Shown here: in pieces, positions 47,657-59,975 of the stretch
Layout of the letters: every line of letters starts with the position of its first letter
How positions within the stretch are numbered: the first letter of the stretch is position 1
NCBI RefSeq assembly: GCF_050908995.1
Contig: NC_135121.1
Location: 7,440,001 to 7,504,000, forward strand
Origin: Andrena cerasifolii
Taxonomy: Eukaryota > Arthropoda > Insecta > Hymenoptera > Andrenidae
Reading direction: 5' to 3'
DNA length: 64,000 nucleotides
The notes under the pieces: generated by a model
Told to the model about the DNA's origin: nothing
Databases searched by the model: none
Seen by the model: only the letters and a program-made list of their open reading frames with translations
Program-made: the position numbers and the translations under genes

Positions 47657-50600
47657 AACATCCTGTACAATATTTCCCTCCCCCAGATGTAGCATCTCAA
47701 AGTCACTCTCGTTTAGATTGTCCAAGGAAAATTGTCCACAGCAAGTCACGCAAGATTTTTATATCAAACCATTGAACTGACCATTTTCAATTCCCTTTTA
47801 CCGAAACTCGGTCCATCGATTGCCCTTTGGCTCGCGCGACTTTTGGATCGCCCTGTATTATGTCGAGGGATGAATTCAAGCATCAAGATGCCGGGCAGCG
47901 ATGCCCAAGGCGGAGTCTGGAAGTTGCGTAGACTATGCAGAAAAAGAGCAGCAGAGATGAACATCGTTGAAGGAACCGGACGTCAGCCATAGAGGCGATA
48001 ACTTGGCCCTTTTGCTTTTGCTTCTCGGAACGCGTCGATCATTTGCACGCAAACTCTCTCCGTTTCATCTCGGGCCCTTTGCTCGGCTCTCCCTTCGAAA
48101 GTGTCTTTGATAAACCAAAACACGATCTCTAAATACCTCTATTAATCCTCTTTGGAATCGAACTTTCGCACCGATTCTTTATATCCACTTATCTCGCGCT
48201 TGCCTGATACACCTACAATGATCAAATTCCGTTCATTTGGATTAGAAAAATGGCACCTACGCTTTGCATCTCTCTCACAAACTTCACGTTTCTTAGCTAC
48301 TAAACTCTTCCTGCTTTGCTCTGCCCACTTCACATTTTCTTTCCCCCTTTACGTACTTCGTTTTCATTTTTCCACTTTCCCCCTGCATGTCTTAACCATC
48401 CTGCAATCTTACAACGCCAGCGGGGGAATGCTTCGTTGTACTTTCTCAGCAACGAGTTTCACCTCTCGGTTCAGCGTGTTTTTGATCACTCGATTACAGT
48501 AGGCGGAGTGTTTGATCTTAACGGTACAAATGAGGCGGAAAAGGATGCCGCGTTTGGCTCGAAATTAGCCAATCTTACTTTACAAGCCGACGACAGACGA
48601 CTTTTATTCTACGGGTGTTCGTTTTGTGCCCAGCCCCCCGGTTGCTTCGCCCCCTCCCGCATCGCCGTTCCCCTTTTTCACTCCTCGCATACCCGTTTCC
48701 TACGTTCGGCTGCATACGTACCTCGCAAAGCTCGCGACGACTTGCATCATGCACCGCTCGGAGCGTCTACCGACTCGTGAGCTGCACAGATGCGCGCTGA
48801 CCGGAGGGAGAATATTTTTATTTCTGCGCAAGTGAAATTTCGGGGTTCTATTTCTCCGTGCCTTTCCCCGGGCGTCCTTTCTTCGCGTTCGTCGTCCGTG
48901 GATAATAAAGCGAGTAATTTAAAGATACGACGGCTTCTTGAGTTGCGCAGGACCTGCTTCTGCTTAAAATTTCTGTTTTCGTGTAAATGAAATTTGAAAC
49001 GAGCGTTTCGGGATTACTTTTCACCGTGCCCTCTTTTTGGCAGTCCCTTGCTCCACCTTCGTTATTCTTGGGTACGCAGCGAGTAATTTAAGGACACGAT
49101 GCTCTTTCTTTCGAGCTGCGCAAGTTCTAGTTTCATTTGTATTTTCCCAATTCTGTGTTAACGATAAATTCTAATTCAATTATTCATCTGTGGCATAAAC
49201 TTTTTAATAAGATCGAGGAGTGAGGTACATAGAAAATCCATTAATTTCGAACAGTTATGTCAGGTCATAACGATTTCTGTAGAGCGAAGGCTCTATTTTG
49301 GAGCATTGTTCTCTTTTAGTTGAACTATATTCCAAATGGTTTAAATACAGTTTGTCCTCTATTATATCATCTAGGAAAATCAACCACTCCACTATGGATG
49401 TTAAAATAACATTCCATTGGTTTTATATTTTTCATCCTAAACGATTCACTATCATTCCTCCGATAGGCGCGATGCAAACTCGCTTCACCTACCAATGAAT
49501 AATAATCGATTAAGACCACTGTAATGGCCTGAAAAGTAAGGGTGTTTTCGGGATTTTTTTTCAACCGAACAACGCATGTAAATCAATGTATTGCTTAGGA
49601 TAGCTAATCCGTTTCCAGTATACTCTTCGCCAAAATGTACGTCGCGGCAAAATCGTTCCTGTGGCGTTGACAATGCCTTATTAGCCACGTGGTTAATCCG
49701 AATTCAAAAAGACAAAAATATTTAGAAACTAAGTAGAAACCTACGTCTATTACGCGACGATAAAAAAGTCAATATCGCAAAATATGACAAAGTGGCGGCC
49801 ACTAAAAAAAAATTATCATTTTTTGGGGTGAAGATGTTGATAAAAAAAAATAGGAGGCCGTTAATTAAAAGAAAACTGTTCGTCACGTAATAGATACGGG
49901 TTTTCGCACAATAAATGGCCTTGCTCATGTCAGTTGGACGTAGTTTTCTCTGTATACTGTCAACGCGGTTGAAAAATCTCATTCTGAGAATAACGCGTTC
50001 AAAGTTCCGCTCGGTTCAGTCGCGCCCTTGACACCGCTTCACAGAAAATACTATATTCTCGTCAATTATACGAATTTCTTCATACAATTTGGAGAGAGCA
50101 TTCTTGAAGCTTGCATCTTTCAGAGCACGTGAAAAAGAACAAATCGATTTTCCCGATTTTTTACAGTGGTCTCTCTCCTAAAAAACAATGTGTATAGGAC
50201 CGGGCAGTATAATCCATTCGAAGCCATATAAACACCTGAAAAAAGAAACATTTCTGGTCACCTATTAGCCCCCCCTCCAAAACAGAGATAACGCCCCCTT
50301 GATAGGCCACTACAAATACTACTGGAAGTAACAGTATCGAATAACAACCACCTAAGCAAATCAAGCCATCATTATCAGTCCCACATTCCTCCACTAGTCT
50401 AAATCCATACTTATAGTCGAGGCTGAAGAAAATCTTACACCCGAAGTTTCACAATAATCAGAATTTTCGGCTTACGACTGTTCCCTCGTAAGCCACTTAA
50501 CCGAACAGCAGGACCCCGCTTCCGTTTATGGCCCCGCCAGTTTCACGGCTCCGAATTTTCTCTACCGTTGACTATATATAGTCCGCGTCCTGCAACTCCC

Positions 50601-51581
50601 GTCCCCCGAAGAACTACAATCCCGAATCGGCCGAAGTCACCGGGCGGCCCATCTGCCGAAACTTCGCTCCAGCTCGCCGGTATTCGCAGCGAGGAGTGGG
50701 GGGCCGCGGTCAGGGCCCATCGCGGCTACCAGCGTTTAGAGGGCCCGTTCGTTTCGGCTGCGTTCCCCGCCAGTGGACCAGACTTGCTTATCCCCTCCAC
50801 TCGCCCCGCACGCCTGTGACTTTTTTCTCGCTCCTCTTCGGCCCGTTCCCGGCCACTCGCGGGGCCCCGTTGCCGCGCCTAGGGCCATCGTAATTTGTAG
50901 CGCAAGCCTTGCACCGGTTGCATCAGAGTCTCGCCGTTTTCTGCGGCCAGCCGATTCGGTTCGGCCGGCGCGGCGCGGCGGGGCGACCCGCGCACGAACC
51001 AGCGAGGCTGGCCCTCGGTGTGTGCACCATATAATTACGGTGAAAGCCAGTCCGCGGCCTGCGATTGCGGCCGGGCATGGTGTGCGCGCTAGGGCACTCG
51101 CGCACGGCCACCGAGCAGAGCCGAGCGGCCGGGCACATCGGCGGCCATCGATTTGCTCCTTCGTCGGCTTCTCAAGACGAGCAAGGTGGCCCTCCCTTTC
51201 TCTCCCCGTTGCTCGTCGCCCTCGTCAGCGTTACTCCGTCGCTTTTTCAGCACGGTCGGCCTTCGATTGATCCCAATTGAGTTAGAAATCGTTAACGGGG
51301 TCCGATTGGTCCACATCCGACACAAAAGCTGTGAGCGGCCTGGTTCACCGTCGCGCCTTCCCACGCTGAGGGCCATCCCGTTGCGGCTGTGTGCGAGAGG
51401 AACGAAGCGTTTGGTGGCATCTGCTACTCGTTGGATCCAAACGGTTAGGGGAGGGGGCTGATAATCGATGCGATTGTTCTTGTTCGGTTAACGAGGGTAA
51501 TAGCATTCGTATGGTTCCTGTGTCCCTGGGGGAGTCGGTGGTCCAATGAATTCGTCGGTTTGGCAAACGGGTGGATGTCCT
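47657..51581. other. Gene-poor DNA with a CpG-rich block at 50500-51460
   Basis: No exon is recognised. The 50.5-51.5 kb block is strongly CpG-rich and contains the palindromic TATA-like ACTATATATAGT at 50568-50579; its long open frames are Arg/Pro/Ala-rich and present on both strands, so they are attributed to composition. Confidence 0.35.
50568..50579 (+). promoter_or_regulatory. Candidate TATA box (ACTATATATAGT palindrome)
   Basis: A perfect 12-bp palindrome of TATA-box type directly before a CpG-rich block. No downstream gene is identified on either strand, so it may serve an unseen non-coding transcript or be fortuitous. Confidence 0.25.
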
Positions 51582-52090
51582 TTAAGGGGTTACCGCAGTC
51601 AGTAAGGTCAGAAGAAGAACCATTCTTTGGGAATTTATTTCAGAAAGTACATGCATATTTGTATGCAAAGGTTTTTGTATTTACATGAGGAACACTTTAA
51701 CAGGTTGTTATATTATGTTTTGGTGTAAAAGTATTTATTAATTGCAAAATTACAACTGATTTCTCGAAATGGTTTTTGGATTCCGGTGACCACGATTTCT
51801 TAAGAACCGTTTCACCAATCTTTCTGAAACTTTGTAGGTTTCTTCTAGACATTCGAATCTAGTCTTTAATCGAAGCATTTGTTATTCCAATGCATAGTTT
51901 TTATTTTATGGATGAAAAATGAGTGTTTTTTTTTCAACGAAAATAGATCTTTTCAATTTTTTGGTAAAATATAAGAGTAGCTTAATAAATACCAAAAAGG
52001 TTTATTGCATTATATGTTGTATCTACGCAGAATTTTTTTTTTTAAAAATAGCTTAATTTTTCAAACCGTCATAGTGAACTGCCCCCTTAA
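51582..52090. mobile_element. TTAA-flanked element with GGGG ends
   Basis: TTAA at 51582-51585 and 52087-52090, with ends TTAAGGGGTTACCGCAGT and, inverted, TTAAGGGGGCAGTTCAC. The repeats are short and diverged, so this is a weaker call than its neighbours. The inside is AT-rich and non-coding. Confidence 0.55.
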
Positions 52091-52210
52091 GTTGTGCCGT
52101 TGGGAGCAGTTCATATAGAAAATGTATAGCTTTCCTTATTCTGATAATAATAGCAGTGTAAATTTCTTATTTTGTTCGAGTACGCTGTCCTGTTGAAACT
52201 TGGAAAAATA

Positions 52211-52473
52211 TTAACCCTTAACTGGTATACTGTTTTTTCAAACGTAACTGTTATCTTGGGGTCGTGGCAGACCCCAAATAAAAAAGGACACAGAAATTTG
52301 TAAAGTCGACATTAGATCAACCTCTGTGAATACCTATTTTGTTCGTAGGTAATGTATAAAATAATAGATACGTAGAAAGTTAAACTATTATGATCAAATT
52401 AATTAGAAATTCAGTTTACAAACTTAGACAACCAAATATGATGACTGACCCCAGGATACCAGTTAAGGGTTAA
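52211..52473. mobile_element. TTAA-flanked MITE with CCCTTAACTGGTAT ends, copy 1
   Basis: TTAA borders at 52211-52214 and 52470-52473; terminal repeats CCCTTAACTGGTATACTG and, inverted, CCCTTAACTGGTATCCTG. The inner blocks TTGGGGTCGTGGCAGACCCC and AATTAGAAATTCAGTTTACA recur inverted in copy 2 at 59688-59975. No coding capacity; piggyBac-type target. Confidence 0.85.
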
Positions 52474-53465
52474 AATAATGTAAAGCAATTATTCTCATCA
52501 TACTTATTTCTTCCTGATGCCTACTCAGGGTTCAAGCTTCGTGTTACGAAGAATGCAGATAAATTCATTTACCCTTCTTTCTTCACTGGTGGACTAAACT
52601 GTTAGAGCTTAATTTTCTGGATAAAACTGTTTCGTGGCATTCTCCGTTTTTCCCCTTACCCTTCACATATTCTATATTCTCCCCGACTGTTTCCAAAATC
52701 ATGATTTCGTGGGCAGTGGCACGCGGAGCGCTTCGATACTTTTTCACCGCAAACCGATGCCCCGTTGCATTTATTTAACATACCACTCCAGGTTAAAGAT
52801 GCTCCTTCCTCGGAGTTATTCGCGACGTTGGAACGCGACGGTGCGCCTCCCATCCCGACACGTTGAAAACAGCAAAATTCCCCGCTGTAAAGTCCACTGT
52901 CAAATTAATGGCGCGGATGTAACTGTTGGTACACGGCTGCCCGTATCTTGGCGGCGGATCGTGGGGGCCAGCTAAATTTCAAGCACCGGCATTGTGCACC
53001 GCCCGGAAAGACGGGATATTACGGGCGGCCGTTTTACAGCGGGCGTTTTACAAGTGGCGCGCACACGAACGCGCTATGAAAAAGTAGTTCGAGATCCCTG
53101 TGAATTGGCCTCCTCGCAGGGTTGGACGACGTTAAAGGCGAGAGGCCTCTTCGCAACTCTACCACGTATCCAAAGTGGCGGGGGCAAGGCTTTCGGAAGG
53201 GCTGGCGTAACCGGGCCACGGATGTGCAGCTTTCGGCTTTCAACCGACGACGGAGGTCGCGTGCGCCGGTCGCACGAGACGCACGTAATTGCCGACGTCA
53301 TCGGTATCCGCGGCACTGGTGACGCTCCTCGTTCGTTTTTAAAGACACGCGCGTATATTACCGACGTCTACAGGCCGCTCAAGTTTCACTCCATATAGGA
53401 ATCTTTTGTTAGGGGCTCAAATCAATTGGAAATTGAGGGAATATATCTGGGGTAATTGCGGGAGA

Positions 53466-54540
53466 GATACCGCACTGGGAGAGACGCCGCTCCTTCGGTA
53501 TTTCAGGGTTACCGGTAATAAAATACAACACTGTTGATTTTATTTGCTTTAGGCTGTTAGTTTAGGTTAGATTAATAAGCGAGGACGTGTTTCCATTATT
53601 ACTTTTAAAGATTTTGCTAACAAGCGGACATGGAAAACACCGGTTCTCGTTAGATCATCGAAGTTAAGCATCACGGGGCGGGGTACTGGGGAAAGATGGG
53701 AGACCACCTTTCTTCCGGTGCGCTGCTGTTGCTTGGACCCGAAGGAGAGAGGAGGGAAAATAAATGGGACTATAGTTCGTTGGGCAATATAAAGCAGAAA
53801 TAAGCTTTCAAGCGTCATCCTGCTTAAAAACTCAGGAAAATAATAAAACATAAGATTTAAGATTTTGCTAATTTTCGAGGTAAGTCTACCGCACTTTGCC
53901 TAAATAAGTTATACGTCGCGTTTATTTTTGCTATCGTCGTAGCTAAAAATTCATAGTTTTTCGTGATATAACTTTTGTAACACGTTAATGGAACTCTGTG
54001 GAATATTTCTTGGCCAGAATAGGCCACATTCGACATAGAACTTGGAAATAGGAAAGTGCGGCGTCTCTCCTGGGCATTTGGGATAGATACCGCACTTTTG
54101 TGCAGGATTGATAGCGTATTGTATCGGAAGGTACCTACATCGACTAAATCATGTTTTTAACGTTAAAAATATAAAACAGTGGCTCAAAATAGATACCGTG
54201 ATATCTCAAGGCAAATTATTTATTTTTTAATGACAAATTTGATGATCCAAGCATATTTGTGGGCTTTTTACTCTTTTTTCACATTATATTTTTATTTTAT
54301 GTGTAATGAGTGTGGAAGGAAAAAGAAAAGACAACTGAATTTAGAAAAGCAGAAATAATATACCTATTTATTTTTCCAATTTTATTGTATTTTATAACTG
54401 TATAAATTAAAAAGATGTTTCATTTTACTTTGCTTTTACTATTTTTTGTTAAATAAAAACTTAAAATTAACAAGTTTAAATAGAAAATGAAACGTATCTC
54501 GAAATGCGCCACCACTCCCGCATGTGCGGCGTCTCTCTTA
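53466..54540. repeat. Scattered direct and inverted motifs around a 5S-like sequence
   Basis: GATACCGCACT occurs at 53466 and 54086 (a weaker form, CTACCGCACTTT, at about 53887), and GCGGCGTCTCTC at 54058 and 54527, with its inverse GAGAGACGCCGC at 53479. The motifs bracket the 5S-like sequence and an AT-rich stretch, suggesting one diverged mobile or duplicated unit, not identified. Confidence 0.45.
53616..53734 (+). pseudogene. 5S rRNA-like sequence (119 bp), probably a pseudogene or 5S-derived repeat
   Basis: The length equals that of insect 5S rRNA. The order of diagnostic words is right: GCTAAC start, CACCGGTTCTCGTTAGATCA, GAAGTTAAGCA (internal box A), GATGGGAGACC (box C) and a GTTGCTT end. 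The middle, normally GGTTAGTACTTGG, is altered, and no T-run follows for polymerase III termination. A live 5S gene is therefore unlikely but not excluded. Confidence 0.7.
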
Positions 54541-54839
54541 AAAAAATTATGTTTTTATTTTCAATTTTTGAAGGGTGACGAATATTAAAATTTTGATTTT
54601 CTTTAATGCTAGTAGCAGCACAAGATGTTCAACTAATACTTACTATGCATTCTTGGAAAAAGTTTTCAAGATGCAGAAACCCTCCCACAATTACCCTATG
54701 TTAATTACATTTTGTCGAAGCAAAATGCGATCTGGGTACATAGAGTCGATTCGGCGATATATTAAATCGGTTCAAGAATTCATTTGCTCACTGTAAAATA
54801 ATAAGCGTTGTTAGGTATACGGAAACGTCTGTTTTTCCT

Positions 54840-54908
54840 ACACCCACTTGCACTTCCACTAGAAAAGTGGCAAAAGGTTTTAATAACCAAGGCAAATACT
54901 TTAATTAA
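54840..54908 (+). pseudogene. Second mariner-type transposase tail, frameshifted
   Basis: Reads EKWQKV in one frame and then NNQGKYFN-stop in another, matching the end of mariner transposases after one indel. The DNA is clearly related to the inverted tail at 41851-41920. The rest of the gene is not recognisable upstream. Confidence 0.6.
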
Positions 54909-55499
54909 AAAATAATTAATACCTATATTCGTACTTTTAATAAACACTTTCGCACCGGCCTAATACGTTAATACTTCTTTCTTCGTCTCTCGTTTTTATT
55001 AGTATAGGTACTCGAAATGCTGGCCCCCTGTTTTGTAGGCCCCCGTAAGCGCATTATCTTCCATCCGACCACGCGCGCCGTTCTGTTTGCTCCCGCGTGA
55101 CGGCGGCTCGCGTCGCCGATAAAAATTGGGCTCGGAATAAAAATCATTCCCTGGAAAACTTGGCAAACTGAGGAAATCGCTTTTTCCGCCGTCGCTCGGC
55201 CAATATTAAATCCGATATTAAATCTGCGATACGCGTTTCGTTCGGTCCCGTGGGCGTGTGCGTTCACGAAGAGCACGATGGCCGAATGAAACGCAATAAC
55301 ACGGAATCTGTGTATCAGAGTTTGGCGAGAAGCTCGACGCTCTCGTCTGCGTAAATAATACCTGTAAATATTTCTCCATCTCTCTCGCGGCACCGGACTC
55401 GCAATCTTTACATAAAATTTTCCCTCGCTCCCTATTTAATTCACATTTCTCGAACGCTTTCACGATGGCAAGACTATTATCGAAAATTGCGGGGAAAAG

Positions 55500-56730
55500 C
55501 GTGTTATAATACCAGCGCCCTGGTTTCAGAATTCGCAATCTCGCGCTCGCGGCCACCATTATGCAACAAATGGATGCGATAAGCTGTTTATACAATTTTC
55601 CCTTCTACTTTCAATTACTTTTTTAATTTCATTTGCGTATTTCTTAACGCATCCTCGCGACGGTGGAATGCTATTTAACGTCGCAGGCAAGAACGCGTTA
55701 CGATGCCGGCTTATTGAAACCAGAATTTGCAATCTCGACATCGCAGTCTTCGTTACAGGTCGCACTGATTATTCGCCAGCTGTTTATTAAATTCATTTAT
55801 TCCTCCGATTCTATTATCTTCGCTGGAATTACGTTTGTCAAGTGGTCTTGGGATAATGGAGCAGCGTAGAAAATCGGAAAAGTGCGTTGCAATATCGGTG
55901 GCCCCGTTTCAGAATTCGCGATCGTCATTACAGGTGATCGGCACGATAGGCTATTTACAGCAACGAACAAAACAGTTACCACTTTTTCCAACCACCCTGC
56001 TTCCGTTACTTTTCAATATCACCTCGAAACTGCAGTGCATGTCTAATATACATGTTCTGAAGGAGAATTAAAAGCTGCATAAAACCCAGTTACAGCTGAG
56101 TTTAATTAACGAACAAATAAAAACCTTACGTAACATTAAACAAGGCAACACACTTTTAAAGCCGACAAAACGTTACCACTTCTCAACATTAATAAAAAAA
56201 ATCTAATATTTTGTGGGGGCATCTTTTGCTTTTAGGACAAGCTAAAGAGTTAGTTAACGTGGTAACTTTTTCGTCGGTACCAAAAATGTATTACCCCGTT
56301 CAATATCATGTAACACTTTTGTTTGTCAGTTAAATAAAATTCAACTTTAACTCAGTTTTATACAGCTTTAAATTCTCCTCTAGAATATTCATGTTAATCA
56401 TACCACAGTCTCAAATGCATGCTAAAAAAATAAGAGAAATAGAAGAAATCGAACAAGTGGTAACATTTTTTGTCCGCTAATGCATTTAATGTTTCCCTCC
56501 ACATGCTCGCTCTCATTTCAACGCAGCTTTTCATACTTTTATAATTTGCAATTTCGCGATCTTGATTGCTGCCCTGTAGCCTACCAATAGCGAAGTCTGT
56601 TTAATTTCTTTCTTTCTTTTTTTTTTAATTTCTGCATTTCCCGCGCAGTGTATTATGGAAGATTGCTTTATATAATAACACCGGACGCCCGGGCCTCGAA
56701 ATTCGCAATCTCGCGGTCGCGGTTCGCCAT
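55500..56730. repeat. Degenerate tandem repeat of about 190 bp
   Basis: The motif AGAATTCGCAATCTCG (with variants) recurs at about 55528, 55722, 55911 and 56696, each near a GTTACxxTTTT- or TGTTTATxxAATT-like block. The first three are spaced 194 and 189 bp; the gap to the fourth is about four units and includes the fold-back at 56043-56400. Strongly diverged. Confidence 0.5.
56043..56400. mobile_element. Decayed fold-back element
   Basis: Left AATATACATGTTCTGAAGGA with AAAGCTGCATAAAAC matches, inverted, the right ATTCTAGAGGAGAATTTAAA and AAGCTGTATAAAACTGAG; the inner block CGACAAAACGTTACCAC pairs with GTGGTAACTTTTTCGTCG. Many mismatches, so an old insertion. Confidence 0.55.
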
Positions 56731-56999
56731 TATACGAAGAATCGATTCGCGTGTTCGTAGAGGAGCTTTCGGCAACTCGGAGGACAGATATGGACGCGCA
56801 AATAATCACCGTCCACGCTATGCAAATTACGGTGGCAAGAACTGCGCGCTCCACCATTGGTTTCGCGGACACGCGACTGTTGGCTTAGAGATAGCTTCTT
56901 CCACGCGATACCAAGATCTGCGATTCGAAGACAGCGATTCATTTCCACGCGTTCGTCAGCGATAGTTGAACGAGTTGCACCGATTCCCCCGAAAATGAA

Positions 57000-58966
57000 T
57001 TTTCCAATGCGACATCGCTCGCCGCGTGTTTTCACGGTCAAATTTCCTGGGACTGATTTGAAACGGTATTTCGCTCAATCCGGCGCCACTGAAAGTGTTA
57101 AGCGTCCCTCGTCACGATCAATCGCGATCCTTTTAGCCTCCACCAGCGAAGTCGCTCCGCTCGGCGGTTCTCTGATCAGGAACAAAGTGCAACAACACCG
57201 TGGCCTCCTCTACTTCCCTGCTGCCAAAGGTGCATTCTCCTCGCGTCCCCTAAAAGGAGGGACGCGCTAGTTGCAAGCCCCCGTTCGCCGGGAACCTCGT
57301 TCTCTACGCGCCTCCTTAGGAAACCGATAGAAGTGTTACTGCATCGCCTTAATACCTCCTATCGTCGCTCGACTTCCTGCTTCCTCGTGCGCCGCCGTTT
57401 TCTCAGTCCACAGTCCCCGAGCGAGCTCTGCGAGAATTCTTTCCAGGCGCTTTCCACTTTCAATTTTCACCGCGAAAATTCAAGTCGAACTCGGTCGGTG
57501 CATTTTTTTTTATTATTCAAAAATCGACAGGCCAGCTACTATCGAATATTGATGGTTATTCGCTCGATAAAGGGAGGCTTTGCACGGGATGCTGTACAAC
57601 CGACAGTGGCAGGCACAGGGAGATGAGTCGCTGCGAAAAAGGCCGGTCGGAAATGCGCAGTAAAATATCGCGGGGCAGCTTTTAATTCTGAAAGTGACTT
57701 TTCGCGAAACGCGCGATGCAAGGCTTTCCACAGAGAAGCTGCAGAGAATTTTCATTCGTTTTCGATCGGAGCCACGCCCTGTTCGATTAATTCCAGGGAA
57801 CATTCGCCAGGAGTGGAATTAATCGGTCTGCGATCCCCCACGCCCCTATTCGATTCTCACTTTCTGTCGATCCTCCCGTCCGCCGTTGCTCGTGTTTCAC
57901 CTAACTCGTCGATTATACAAAGTCCATTGTATCATATTTGCAGCCGGCGGCGAGCTGCGGGCCGCGAGAGCCTTCGTATCGCGTCTCCGATTAAAAGAGA
58001 CGGGACCCGCAGTCGCGAGTCGACCCCTCTCCGCGCCCTTCGAGCCTCGCCGCCGCGTCCAGCCGATTAACGAAATGTTTTTAACGAGTTCCGCCGGGAC
58101 GTCCGCGAAACGGAATCACGTGTACTATAACGCGATTTCGCGGCGCGAGCAATTACGCGCGGCCGGCTCTGTTTCCTGGATTCCAGTTCTAGCCGCTTCC
58201 GCAGACGGTTGTGCAACTCGCGAGGACGCGACTCGGCCGTGTCAGAGGGCGAAGGAGAAATTGCATAGATCGGGTTCTTATCGATTGCCGCGCCTAATCG
58301 ACTCCAGACCATGTGCGCATCGTCCGTTGCTCTCGTGCTCCTATCGCGTTTTTAAATGCGGATACTGCGCTTTAAATCGTCGAACGGGGCCGAGATCTGG
58401 AAACGATCGCTGCGGCAGTATCTCGCTTCGGGACCTCGTTTCCGTCGCGTTAGCTCTGTAGTGGGATGTTTGTTCCGAGGTTGCTGCGGAGCCTCTGGAC
58501 TTGGGTGAACTGCCGGCTGGACTGGCGTCGGCGCGCTTCCCGCGCCGATTTCCTCTGGAAAACGTCGGAGGCATTGTTCGGGAGGCCTTGGGTGTTTACT
58601 TTGAGAGCTAACCAGGCAAGGAATTCGATTTCTACGCTCTGTAGCAAGCTTGCGGGAGGTCTACGTGGGCCGAGTTAGCCGGGAACACAGCAACCCTCAA
58701 AATGACGAGAAGTTAGTTAAACGCAGTACAGATCCCATAATTTTGGGGTGTTTAGTTTGCAGAAAATTTCTAGACCATAGAACGACTCTTGCGTTATATA
58801 ATTACCGAAACTACCAAGTCATAGCTCCGTTTTTGGCTTAAGAAACAATTAATATAGAAAATTTTAAGTAATATTGACGCATTGTTGGACGGCAATTTTA
58901 GGGAAAATCTAATCCCGGCCATCGGCGATTTTTTCATAATTGAATATTGAAATGTGCAAACGCGAG
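57000..58966. other. CpG-rich gene-poor stretch
   Basis: High CpG content, with open frames on both strands that are Arg/Ser-rich and lack domains. No splice-flanked coding exon could be supported. Confidence 0.3.
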
Positions 58967-59691
58967 TTAAGGGGGTATACCCGTTTGAACCCTCGGAAAA
59001 TGTATACATTTTGTGGATTTTTTTACAAGTCAACGGTTTGATGCAGATTTCCCGTTTTTTAACTATGTTTACATAGTATTATGAACTACTTATAAAAAAA
59101 GTTTCAGTTAAAAAACTATTGTTTTTCGGAAGTTACGGATACATGTCCGAAAGTCTCTCGATTTTAGACGGCTAAACGGTGGCCCTAAAAACTCGCGCTA
59201 CGTTCAACCAATTCACTTCCAATTTTGCATGCAGAATCATAATAAGATTCCGCATCGTCCAACGAAGGCTTTTTTTATTTCGATTCCCCGTTTATTATTT
59301 ATAAAGGAAAAAGGTGGATTTTTCTCTTAGAAAAATTTAACTTTACCTTTGATCTCTCACCATTTCTTTATTTTTCAAAATTTTCAAAATCGCCTTCGTT
59401 GGACGATGCGGAATCTTATGATTCTCCATGCAAAATTTGAAGTAAATTGGTTGAACGTAGCGCGAGTTTTTAGGGCCACCGTTTAGCCGTCTAAAATCGA
59501 GAGACTTTCGGACATGTATCCGTAACTTCCGAAAAACAATAGTTTTTTAACTGAAACTTTTTTTATAAGTAGTTCATAATACTATGTAAACATAGTTAAA
59601 AAACGGGAAATCTGCATCAAACCGTTGACTTGTAAAAAAATCCACAAAATGTATACATTTTCCGAGGGTTCAAACGGGTATACCCCCTTAA
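58967..59691. mobile_element. Young palindromic TTAA MITE with ~300-bp arms
   Basis: TTAA borders at 58967-58970 and 59688-59691. From GGGGGTATACCCGTTTGAAC inward, the two arms are nearly identical inverted copies for about 300 bp, ending with CGTCCAACGAAGGC around a short AT-rich loop. Few differences between the arms indicate a recent or gene-converted element. No transposase. Confidence 0.9.
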
Positions 59692-59975
59692 CCCGTAACT
59701 GGTATCCTGGGGTCGCTCGTGACCCCAAGCACCCAAAGTTCGATGTACAATTTTCAGTTGCCTAAGTTGGTAAACTGAATTTCTAATTAATTTTATAATA
59801 ATAGTTTAACTTTCTACGCTTCTATTATTTTCTACATTACCTAAGATGAAAATATTCATAGTGGTTGCTCTAGTGTCGACTTTACAAATTTCTGTGTCCT
59901 TTTTTATTTGGGGTCTGCCACGACCCCAGTATACCAGTCACGTTTGCCAAAAACAGTATACCAGTTAAGGGTTAA
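59688..59975. mobile_element. TTAA-flanked MITE with CCCTTAACTGGTAT ends, copy 2
   Basis: Runs from the TTAA at 59688-59691 (shared with the preceding element) to TTAA at 59972-59975. The left end CCCGTAACTGGTATCCTGGG and the inverted right end CCCTTAACTGGTATACTG match copy 1 (52211-52473), but in opposite orientation. Confidence 0.85.

Noticed and set aside
50773..51270. 165-codon open frame in a CpG-rich block
   Set aside because: Arg/Ala/Pro-rich, with equally long frames on the other strand; no domain or splice context.
57886..58461. 191-codon open frame in CpG-rich DNA
   Set aside because: Same compositional signature and no recognisable motif.
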